A stretch of DNA of 64,000 bases from positions 347,209 through 411,208 of the forward strand of contig NW_003546283.1 in assembly GCF_000090795.2 (NCBI RefSeq), read 5' to 3'. The notes under the pieces are model-generated. The model was not told the origin of the DNA. It was given only the letters and a program-made list of their open reading frames with translations, and did no database searches. This DNA comes from Amphimedon queenslandica. Its lineage: Eukaryota; Porifera; Demospongiae; Haplosclerida; Niphatidae. Made by a program: the position numbers and the translations under genes. Below are positions 1-11,100 of this stretch, piece after piece (the first letter of the stretch is position 1; every line of letters starts with the position of its first letter).

Positions 1-136
1 TCCTATAGTTAGTGAAAGTTATGATTATATAATAACTTTCATATCTTTTAAAAAGGCATGATTAAAGGTGAACCAAATTAGCAAAAATTAACACACCACA
101 AAAACGACATAACACATAGATGTACGTTGTACTTAC

Positions 137-3100
137 TACTTCAGAGACCAGCTGTCCATTGGGTAGTTTCACATAGAAAACTCTGTACTCTCGATTAGTG
201 AAGGAGAAGTCCTGCTCATTAAATAGAATAAAAAATATAACGACCATATAAGTAGTGCTCTTGGTTTGTAAAGGGAGGGAAATCCCCACCAATTCAATTC
301 AATTATTTATCATCAATATCACTATTAATAGTAATCAAATTCCAATAACCACATTGTAGTTTTTATTGGCAATAGTAATCCCTATAGTATTAATCATGCC
401 TGCTATACATGCACTACATACAAATACATTTAATTACAGGAATTGCTTGTACATAAGGTGACCTTTTCACTGTATAAAAATGAAAAGAAAATCTCAAGGG
501 ACCTTATATAAAAGCATGGGCATGTACATTGTACATTCACTACATTGTATATGTACATGTGCAGTGTCAAATGTTATGTGTCTCATTAACTCCATCTTTC
601 TTTTTATCTTCTCTTTCTGCTCCCCTCTTGTATATACTTGTATTATATATTTTTATTTGTTGTACATGTACTTTATATTACATTTTTGTGTTTTCTTTAT
701 ATGATACACTGAAAAAAAAGATAATGTGAATGGGATAATACCTTCATCGTATCGGCCACTTTCTGTGCATGCTGTCTGCCGTGTGGAGCGTTGAAATCAT
801 CATTTGATCTAACGGTTTTACTCCGTCGAGTAATGACACGTTTGTTGAGCCGAGGGCTAATGAACTGAGATGTATCGGCCGACTTGAGTCTCCGAACTGG
901 AGAAGAAAGAGTCAAGGATTTGTCATCATACTTAGAGGAGTCACTCATCCCTGGGGAAACCTCCTTCAGCGACTGATAGTGATCGGATAAAGGACGAGAA
1001 CCCTTGCTGCCAAAACGTGGACGATCTTCGGTACCAAACGATGCTGGACCGATTGTCACTTCTTCGTAATTGTGTGGGCGTCGTTTAGGGAGAGTAAGAC
1101 AGTGAGGGACATCAGGTACGAGGACGAGTGTCTCAACTCCAGAACCAGACGAGCTCCTACGATCAGAACTAACAGACTCTCGTTCCTTCGTTGTCTGTCC
1201 GCTGGGACGAGGGGTGTGGTCACCTTCCTCGGGTATTGCTTGATCTTGTTTTGCGAGAATAGACGAAGCCTCGTACGCGACAGCAGGCGATATCTTCATT
1301 CCTTTGATGTTATCGTATATCGGATTCAAGTTCTGAGACCAGCGGAGGTTTGTCCTAACGGAGAGGAAATCAGCCAACGGATCTTCCGAAGAGTTACTGT
1401 CCTTCTTAACACGAAAGACGATGGGCGGTTGAGGAGAAGGAGCCTCTTCATCCTCAGTGTTATCACTCAACGACTGCTCGTCTTCATCTTCATCATCAGT
1501 CTTTCTCCTCCTCACTACTGGAGAATGGAACACCATTGGAGGAAGAGACTCGTTACGTCTTAAAGGAGAATGGACCACTATATCGTCGTTAACACAACTC
1601 TCTTTATTAGCGTCTTTCTTCCTTCGTATGGGACTCTTGTGGGTCTTTCTTGCCGGGAACAAGTGGTCATATTCTCCCTCTGTGCTCCCTTCCCTTACCG
1701 CCAGTCGATCTCCTCTTGTCTCTTGCCTTATCGGTAGTCCGGGAGATGACGGGGGAGACTTTTGTGGAAATATCTCAATTGATTCATACATGTGTGGGCG
1801 TGGTACACGCACATTAGGTTTCTTGCTAAGTTCCTCGTCGCTCACTTTAATTAAAACTGTGGGTGGAGATTCTTCTAATGTAGAGTACTCGTGTCCCAAG
1901 GTGTTAGGTAAGCTACCGGAACGAGGTGGGACAATGGGTGGGGCCTCGTCCTCCTCTATCTTCCTTATGATAGCAGGGGGCTTAATGTCACGGCCTGATT
2001 CAGGCGGGACCACAAGGGGCATGGCTTCCTCCGGAGGGCTGTGATTGACAGATTGAGATGAAGTCCCGTTAAAGAGTGAATCCATTGATTGGGCTCTGAG
2101 AGCTGATGCAGAGTCATGAGTCAAACCGGTAGCACTCTCAGTATCGCCTAACTCAAGAGACGCTGTTAGATATCCCTCGCTGCTGCTACCACTACTTTCC
2201 TTTAGTTTGGTTGCCTCTGGTGGGCCTATGGACGTATTGCTCCAATGAAGTTTGTCGTTTTCTGTCGACTTGAGTGGCGATTTCTGACGCTGAGTTTGTG
2301 GAAGGGTCTTCACGCCGTAAGCTGAGAGCATTCTTGCAGGATCAATTGATTGCGGCTTTGAGCGCCTTGGATTGAGTGTGTAGAACTTAGCTTGATAACN
2401 NNNNNNNNNNNNNNNNNNNNNNNNNNNNNNNNNNNNNNNNNNNNNNNNNNNNNNNNNNNNNNNNNNNNNNNNNNNNNNNNNNNNNNNNNNNNNNNNNNNN
2501 NNNNNNNNNNNNNNNNNNNNNNNNNNNNNNNNNNNNNNNNNNNNNNNNNNNNNNNNNNNNNNNNNNNNNNNNNNNNNNNNNNNNNNNNNNNNNNNNNNNN
2601 NNNNNNNNNNNNNNNNNNNNNNNNNNNNNNNNNNNNNNNNNNNNNNNNNNNNNNNNNNNNNNNNNNNNNNNNNNNNNNNNNNNNNNNNNNNNNNNNNNNN
2701 NNNNNNNNNNNNNNNNNNNNNNNNNNNNNNNNNNNNNNNNNNNNNNNNNNNNNNNNNNNNNNNNNNNNNNNNNNNAGAGAAGCACATGTGGATACAGACG
2801 CTGAATGAAGTGTTATTTTCCACAAGTGTCGTCCCTTCACAAGTAACTGAAATAGTGGGTTTAGTGAATGATTGTAATTTGCAAAATGTAGTAGTGTCCA
2901 TTTTATGAGCAACTTGGAGTAACATGTATACTCTATATAATCATAGCTACGTGTTATGATAAATTGTGGTCAGAATTTCAGTATTAATTTAGATATTAAT
3001 CATAACAATTACAAACCACAACTAAAATAATAATAATAACAAATGATTCAATATTATAACAGATAATCGAAGAACACAATGCTAACATACACCAGTACAT

Positions 3101-3405
3101 CATAAAGAGTAAACCTAGCTTATAATGGACTATAGGGTGAACACAAATGCCTAAAGAAAACCATTTCCTGTCTGTACAATGTACATGTACGTGCATGAGC
3201 ATGGGTTGTGCTCACAGACATAAATATTTAATGTGCTATGGCATCATTTATCTCACACACTTGTGGATTATAGTGTCAACATGAACCCTGTTTATACTAA
3301 CGCCGCAATCATGTACATGTTTATGCATTGTTACTGAAGGCTACCTGTACTTAGTCTGTTTGTGTATTCTATACTTTGTTTATATTCTCACAAGTGACAC
3401 AGAAT

Positions 3406-3454
<49 letters not shown>

Positions 3455-4845
3455 CTACAAGTGTATCATATATTTAAATATCTATGCTGTGCTGGGGGCT
3501 GGGGTATTACAGTCTTCCCACGCACCATTTCCATGTTTTGTTATTGCTATAGAAATCAATGGATTAGAACCAGGTACAAGTACATGTACTCTTTACATGT
3601 AGTTAGATTGTGGCGTGGTTACTGGGGCATAATCTGCCCTAAGAGAAGCTGACCATGCAATCCTGTGCTGGTAATGTCTACTACATGTTAAAGTGCTGCT
3701 GACATCATCCAATTATCAATATGCTGTGTCATACATCATTGTAATATTATACCTGTATGTGTATATTGTAATTTATTATACATGTACTCTTGATATATAT
3801 ACATGTATATACATCTGATATATATACATGTATATATATATCTATGTGAGTTGACAACTCAATCCAATAGTTGTGTAGTTCGTATACAATGATAATGTTG
3901 TTGCACAACTCTCCAAATACACATAGTGTCGGCATTGTAGTGTATGTGTGTATCGATGTATTGTGTCTGTAAGTGAAAGCTCTTCACGGTTGGTTTAATA
4001 CAATAGCTGCATCACTGTTGTGTGTGTGTGTTGTCATGGTTTGTAGCTTTCACCCACTATTGTCTTCCTTCAATTTGCAGCTAAAGGTATTTTCTTGTCA
4101 ATAAGTGATAAGAAGCAACTATTACTTGCACTATAATGTGTACAAGATCGCATGTATGTATATATACATGTATCAAAATATATCATTTTCCTTCTCCTTG
4201 CGAGATCATCTTCCTTCCTCTTTTTCACTTCTCTATGGCCTCTCTCTTTCTCACCTCTCTCTTCCCCTTCTTTCCCCCCTCTCTCCCTCTTACAGAAGCT
4301 TGGTCGGGGTTTTTGCTAAAAGAATCGATCCAGTGACTAATAGCCTGACCGTCATCAGTTCTTAAATGATACACTTTTCTGTTAATAAAGTTCTAAAAAC
4401 AAAACAAAACAAACAAATAAACAAACAAATAAATAAAAAAACATCAATCTCATACCAATGTAAACGAGTATCCGGAGAAACTCCAGTCAGAGAGCTCTTG
4501 AAATCCCCAGAATGCAAGTACCTACAGTATAAACAATAATAATGAAATAATAATAAAATATAATAATGATAATAATAAATAAAGACTTTCTTTGTCTCCT
4601 CACCTTATCTTTATCTCGCTCAAACTTGTAAACCCCGTGACGCCCTATGGCTAGTCTGATCGGCTGGGGAGGAGACCTGCGACCTGCAATGTTGGTCTCG
4701 TTCAATTCCTAAAAGAGAAAGAGAAAGTGAGAGAGGGAGAGAATGAGTGAGTGGTAATCAGAAGGAACTGTTGCTGTACCTTCCCGGGGAAGAAAAGCAA
4801 GTCATCCACGTTAAGTTTAGGGCCATCATGAGTACTGGTTGACAT
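137..4845 (-). CDS. Putative docking adaptor (PTB/FERM-F3-like domain plus tyrosine-motif tail), incomplete
   Basis: Not matched to a named gene. Exons read on the minus strand are 4780-4845 (start MSTSTHDG), 4604-4708, 4456-4521, one starting at 2811 that runs into the gap, a long exon from the gap edge 2399 to 742, and a 75-bp phase-0 exon 211-137. The first exons give IRLAIGRHGVYKFERDKDK then VLAFWGFQELSDWSFSGYS and FTL, the strand pattern and W/F spacing of a FERM F3 or PTB-type fold. The long exon is Ser/Pro-rich and disordered, with an SH3-type PIVPPR and tyrosine motifs HMYESI, GEYDHL, NPIYDNI, HNYEEV and DHYQSL. NPxY and YxN motifs are PTB- and Grb2-SH2-type ligands, so I infer a scaffold analogous to DOK/FRS2. 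The final exon (REYRVFYVKLPNGQ) joins in phase but could belong to another gene. The 3' end is not reached in the window. Confidence 0.6.
2400..2775. other. Assembly gap (run of N)
   Basis: Unsequenced run of N inside the adaptor-like gene. It hides the end of the F3/PTB-like domain and the junction to the long tail exon. Reading frames that pass through it as X are artefacts. Confidence 0.99.
2926..4455. other. Intron of the adaptor-like gene, no gene seen
   Basis: AT-rich non-coding sequence with a (GT)n microsatellite at about 3407-3452, palindromic ACATGTAT-type stretches around 3780-3840 and a pyrimidine-rich stretch around 4185-4290. No convincing exon was found. Confidence 0.6.
3407..3452. 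repeat. (GT)n microsatellite
   Basis: Uninterrupted GT dinucleotide run of about 23 units in an intron. Confidence 0.95.
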
Positions 4846-5197
4846 TATTGTACTACACAAATCGACACAGCTCCACTAATACTGGCCCCTAAAATAAAAA
4901 AAGGGACTAGATATCCTCCCTCCCGCCTCTTACTGTACTGAAATATTGTGAAAAGAGGCTCTTCTTTATGTGATCTTTCTCTAGTGAGGAATGAGAGGCT
5001 GGCAAGAGCGACCGCTTATGCTACTGCTAAACACAGTCTCCCCACAGAATGATTGAGGAACGTTAACACAAAGGAATTCAGCAAGATTGATTTCTGACTG
5101 ATATCTCATTGATCTCTGATATGCAGCAGGGGTGGGCGTGCAGTACCGCCTTCATGCCCACGTGGTCCCACGTGGCCTAAACAGGCGTGGTCTATAC
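4846..5197. promoter_or_regulatory. Divergent intergenic region between adaptor gene and C12orf56
   Basis: About 350 bp separates the two opposed start codons, so the promoters probably share this space. A GC-richer stretch with CACGTGG repeats lies just before the C12orf56 start (5157-5175, containing two CCACGTGG-like E-box cores). No TATA box is evident for either gene. Confidence 0.4.
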
Positions 5198-8100
5198 ATG
5201 GCGACTAGCACAAGTGTCCCAACTTCCCGTTTTGATGGTAAACTAGACGCTCTACTCAGAAGAGAGCTCTCTCAAAGCGAGTACGAGAGATTAGTGGCTA
5301 CTGAAGTTTGCATTTCTGTTCCAAGAGGGAGCGGGAAAAGGACTCATGGTCACGTGATCATAGGTCCTTCACACCTTTATTTTGCACCAATCCCAGTCAA
5401 GAAAATAAGACTACTACTAGCTCTCAGTGATATACTATCAGTAGCAGTGGTATGTTTTTATAATTGGGAGATTTTTGCAAATTTATAAATTTGCTCCAAA
5501 ATCAGGTAAAAGTCCCTGTACTATAGTATATGGTCACACGTCAAATTTCACCAAAGTTGACAAGAAGAGAATTCTCCATTTTTATTACATTTTCTGATGC
5601 ATATACATGTACTTATGTTGTGTAGCAAGTTTGAGTTGATTCCGATCAAAATTGGATTTTTTACGAATTTTTAAAAGTTTGCTCCAAAATCGGGTGAAAG
5701 TCCCTGTACTATAGTACATGGTCACGGGCCAAATTTTGCCAAAATTGACAAGAAGAGAATGCTCCATTTTTATTACATTTTCTGATGCATATACATGTAC
5801 TTATGTTGTGTAGCAAGTTTAGTTAATTCCAATTAAAATTGGATTTTTTATGAATTTTTAAAAGTTGCTCTAAAATCAGGCAAAAGTCCCTGTACTATAG
5901 TACATGGTCACGGGCCAAATTTTGGCAAAATTGACAAGAAGGGAATTCTCCATTTTTATTACATTTTCTGATGCATATACATGTACTTATGTTGTGTAGC
6001 AAGTTTGAGTTGATTCCGATCAAAATTGGATTTTTTACGAATTTTTAAAAGTTTGCTCCAAAATCGGGTGAAAGTCCCTGTACTATAGTACATGGTCACG
6101 GGCCAAATTTTGCCAAAATTGACAAGAAGAGAATTCTCCATTTTTATTACATTTTCTGATGCATATACATGTATTTATATTGTGTAGCAAGTTTAGTTAA
6201 TTCCGATTAAAATTGGATTTTTTATGAATTTTTAAAAGTTGCTCCAAAATCAGGCAAAAGTCCCTGTACTATAGTACATGGTCACGGGCCAAATTTTGGC
6301 AAAATTGACAAGAAGGGAATTCTCCATTTTTATTACATTTTCTGATGCATATACATGTACTTATGTTGTGTAGAAAGTTTGAGTTGATTCCAATCAAAAT
6401 TGGATTTTTTACGCTTGCTCTAATGAGTATACATTGGTAAAATTGGCTTTTGCATTTTTGTGCATTTTAGTTAGCTTCAATCAATGATTTATGTTTATGA
6501 TCATATAGATTAATGATCAGCCTGATTTCTTTAGTTGACTTCAATCAATGATTTATGTTTATGATCATATAGATTGATGATCAGCCTGATTTTTTTAGTT
6601 GACTTCAATCAATGATTTATGTTTATGATCATATAGATTGATGATCAACCTGATTTCTTTAGTTGACTTGAATCAATGAGTTATGTTTATGATCATATAG
6701 ATTGATGATCAGCCTGATTTCTTTAATTGACTTGAATCAATGAGTTATGTTTATGATCATATAGATTGATGATCAGCCTGATTTCTTTAGTTGACTTGAA
6801 TCAATGAGTTATGTTTATGATCATATAGATTGATGATCAGCCTGATTTCTTTAATTGACTTGAATCAATGAGTTATGTTTATGATCATATAGATTGATGA
6901 TCAGCCTGATTTCTTTAATTGACTTGAATCAATGAGTTATGTTTATGATCATATAGATTGATGATCAGCCTGATTTCTTATCCGGCAAAGAACAAGAGTG
7001 TACCGTACATTTATCCATTGAGTACAAACAGAATGATCAGACCACACCTACATCATCTCCTAACAAAAAAAACCTTTTAACAACAAGCCCAACCCACTCT
7101 CTTAAACTGACACGCCCACCAGCAGTCTCTCACGATGGAGAGGGCCAGAAGAAGCCGGAATGGTTGGATCTGTTTCTTCTACAATCCGAAACACTCTTCG
7201 TATCTTACCTCAACTTTCATTTGGAAGATTTTCAATTGGTCAGTCAATGAATATACTCATTAATTTTACAGTAATGCATATATGTCTTTTATTACTAAAA
7301 CAATTTTTTATATGCATCTGTATTGTATAGGGCAAAAGACAGTACAATACTTTGATTTTGGATAAAGAGTAAGTAACAATTATATTTGCTACATAAATAC
7401 TTCAACAATAATATGATATTTCAATTGCAGCATACAGATATGCTACTTTGTATAAAGAATAAAAGATAGAATATACAGTAGAGAACATACCTAATTCACT
7501 AGAAATAAAATCCATTTTAAACTGCCTACCTTAGGCTTCCTACAATGACATTTTTATCTAAAGACTATTTAAGGCCTTTCTACACTTGCAATGCGGTTCA
7601 AACTGGTTTAGAACTGATGCGCATTCAATATGCATCAAGTGATTCCACACTATCTTCAGGATCTTGTATTATTATGATAGTATATCTGATCCATCTTCCA
7701 TTGGGTTATCTATTGAATGCCCGTTCAAACCACATATGGAGGTGGTTTGAGATAGTGGCCAACCAGTTTCAAACCGGTTTGCGCATTGAAGCATTACGTA
7801 AAGTTACAAGTGCTAGTGTGGAAAGGCCTATAAAGAAGTATCATTGGAGTACATATCTCATTTCTAATTATAGAGGAGCAACCCAAAGGTACCACTCTCT
7901 TAAGAGTGACTTGTACTCTGCTCAAACAATACAAGAATCAGCCAAACTTTACCTGGAGCTAAGCTCAGCTCTTGGACTCTATTTCCAATTAAAGCTCCTC
8001 TACTGGCAAGACAATGGAGAACTGTTACTAGAGAGTCTCAAGGACATGAAAAAATGGAATGAATCACCGCTAGCTGATGTACTGGAGTAAGTAAGTATTG

Positions 8101-11100
8101 TGTAGCAAAGTGTATGTACATGTACCATTAGTGATAAGCGATCTTAATGTGCATTGTATCTGCTACATAGGTGTGAACTCACCCTTTGGTTAATTACTAA
8201 ATTACATCATGGGACTATGCCCTGATGTACGTACATATAGACAAACTAACATATTAATTTAGCTCCAGGCCTTTTTTAATTTTATATCTTCATGGTAGCC
8301 TTTGAAGTCAACTGGAAAGCTTGTTGCCGGAAGGTAAAAGCTGTTCACCTCTCAGCGACAAGTTGCTACAAGTTGCTTCGGTCATGTAACACAAAGCAAC
8401 TTTTTTGTAAGCAATAAAGTTGCTGTCTAGTGCATGTTGGGCTTATGAGCTATTATTTTGGTAGAGAGAGAATACAAGTTTTCTTCATAGCTTATCATCT
8501 TCAACACTTTACTCTGCTATTATAGCATCATGTTTTTATGGTCAAACTCAAAGTGATTATTAAAAGTTTCTAGGAGACAAGCCAACATGTGAATTATTAT
8601 AATTATGATGTGTCTGTAAACCAAAGGATAAACATGTTACAGTACAATGGGGGGGATTCTATTCTGGCCTTATTTTAGATGGGTTTGACCATACACACGT
8701 TTCTTGAATTCAATTTTGATCAGACTCAGCTCAAACTTATTGCATAAACGTAATTATGTAATCAATGAAATGGCTTCTAATGGAATACCATGCACATGTT
8801 ATGAATGATTACTGTTTGTCAATGATCATCAAACTACTATAAGCAAAACAACACTACAACAAAAAATGCTAAAAGAAAGAGTTCATACACTACAACATGA
8901 CAATCAATAATTTAAGGGAGTGGAAAAACTGTCCTTGATTTCTTTAAGTTAATTTGAAGATGAATGTGCCGCATTTAATTTTGAGCAGATGGCATTTTTG
9001 AAAGATGCCAGAGGTTTTGTGATGTCTGGTCTGAAATACGATTGAATCAGTGCGGTCATTGTTGGAATGGCATGAAATGCAACTATAGTAGCAGCATCAA
9101 GCTCTTCAGGAATTTGGATTGCAAAACTGATAAAGCCTATAATGATAACTGGGCCATAACATGTTCCATAGGCAAGGAGCATTGATCCAAATATGCCAAA
9201 CAGCTTCAACCTTTGTGTGTTATAGACACTGTCTCCTTCCATAGCTGAATGATCACGTATAAACCTACGAATGAAGCAGAACGTCCAAATTGATGTGATT
9301 ATGATTATAATGATGAAGGATAGCAGCAGTGATATACAAAATATGACGTATCCTCGATTTCTTCGAAATGCAATGTAGCAAGGTCCATAGTCAAATAGAT
9401 AATCGTATTCTCCAAAGCCAAGTGATGGCAGTGTAAACATGAGAGCAACGATTATCCATAGAGTAACTGTGATTGCCAGTGCTACCCATGGTTTCATGAA
9501 CCTCTTGTAGAAATATGGCTTAGTGATGAAGAGGCACTTATCAAATGATATAGCAGCCAGTACTCCTGTTATGACGTAAACATTAATCCAGCTAATGATT
9601 CCTGCAAACACACAAGTTGCTCTTCTCTGCTCAAAGGTGCTTCCCAGTATCCATTCTTCAGCTCCTGTAGCAACTGTGGTCATTGGAAGATATACCAATA
9701 CATTCAAAAGATTTGATAAAATGAGAGAAGTAAAGAATATTGTTGACGGTTGTTTGAAGGACTTCCTTTGATGTAGTGTGATGGAGAGTACAATGATATT
9801 AGCAATGAAACCCACCACTGCTTCAACAGCAAATACTGCAGCTAGTACTGGACCATTGATATTACCAGTAGTAGTGAAATTGTAATCCATTACAGCAAGA
9901 TGCAGCTCTCTTAGCTTCTAGTAGCCTAACTGAACAACAAAATTTTGTTAGCTATTATATGTTTTGTAAAAGAGGATGTTTGTTCTATTTATCACATTGA
10001 GGCTTCTTGTAGTTTTCTTCACAGTGTTTGTAACTTTATAGTCCACTGGTAGTTATTATGCATAGTTATAAAAATGGGAGGAGTTTTTTAACTTTATTTG
10101 TCCTGTATACAGAGCAGGCTGTGGTCTTCATAGCCAATCCACAAGAATTGTATATGCCAATTTAAATAAAATTTATTATATGTAATGCTTATTTTATATT
10201 CAAACTAGCAAATAAATAAAGTTTATAAGCTAAAACAAGACAATCAATTATTGGAGAAAGTGCAAACTGTCCTTGATTTCTTTAAGTTAATTTGAAAATG
10301 AGCATGCCATCTTCTTCAATTTTGAGCAAATGGCATTTTTGAAAGATTTCAGAGGTTTAGTAATATCTGGTCTGAAATATGATTGAATCAGTGCGGTCAC
10401 TATTGGATTGGCATGAAATGCAACTATAGTAGCAGCATCAACTTCTTCAGGAATTTGGATTCCATAACTGATAAAGGCTGTAACGATAACTGAGCCATAA
10501 CATGTTCCATAGGCAAGGAGCATTGATCCAAATATGCCAAATAGCTTCAACCTTTGTGTGTTATAGACACTGTCTCCTCCCTTTTCTGAGTGATCACGTA
10601 TAAACCTATGAGTGAAGCAGAACGTCCAAATTGATGTGACCATAATTATAATGATGAAGGATAGCAGCAGGGATATACAAAATATGACGTATCCTCGATT
10701 TCTTCGAAATGCAACGTAGCAAGGTCCATAGTCAAATAGATAATCATATTCTCCAAAGCCAAGTGATGGCAGTGTAAACATGAGAGTAACGATTATCGAC
10801 AGAACGACTATGATTGCCAGTGCTACCCATGGTTTCATGAACCTCTTGTAGAAATATGGCTTAGTGATGAAGAGGCACTTATCAAATGATATAGCAGCCA
10901 GTACTCCTGTTATGATGTAAACATTAATCCAGCTAATGATTCCTGCAAACACACAAGTTGCTCTTCTCTGCTCAAAGGTGCTTCCCAGTATCCATTCTTC
11001 AGCTCCTGTAGCAATTGCAGTCATTGGAAGGTATATCAATGCATCCAAGAGATTCGATAAAATGAGAGAAGTGAAGAATATTGTTGACGGTTGTTTGAAG

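Noticed and set aside
1072-2044. Plus-strand open frames opposite the adaptor tail exon
   Set aside because: They are shadows of the long minus-strand coding exon, whose frame is supported by motifs and a phase-0 donor.
5585-6141. Duplicate 60-codon minus-strand frames ([15 protein letters not shown] and [15 protein letters not shown])
   Set aside because: They lie in family A repeat units; the same frame recurs wherever the unit does and has no gene context.
7545-7873. 5' part of an open frame leading into the C12orf56 exon at 7874
   Set aside because: This part is a MITE-like element and intron; the exon begins after the acceptor TTATAG at 7868-7873, which fits the phase of the previous exon.
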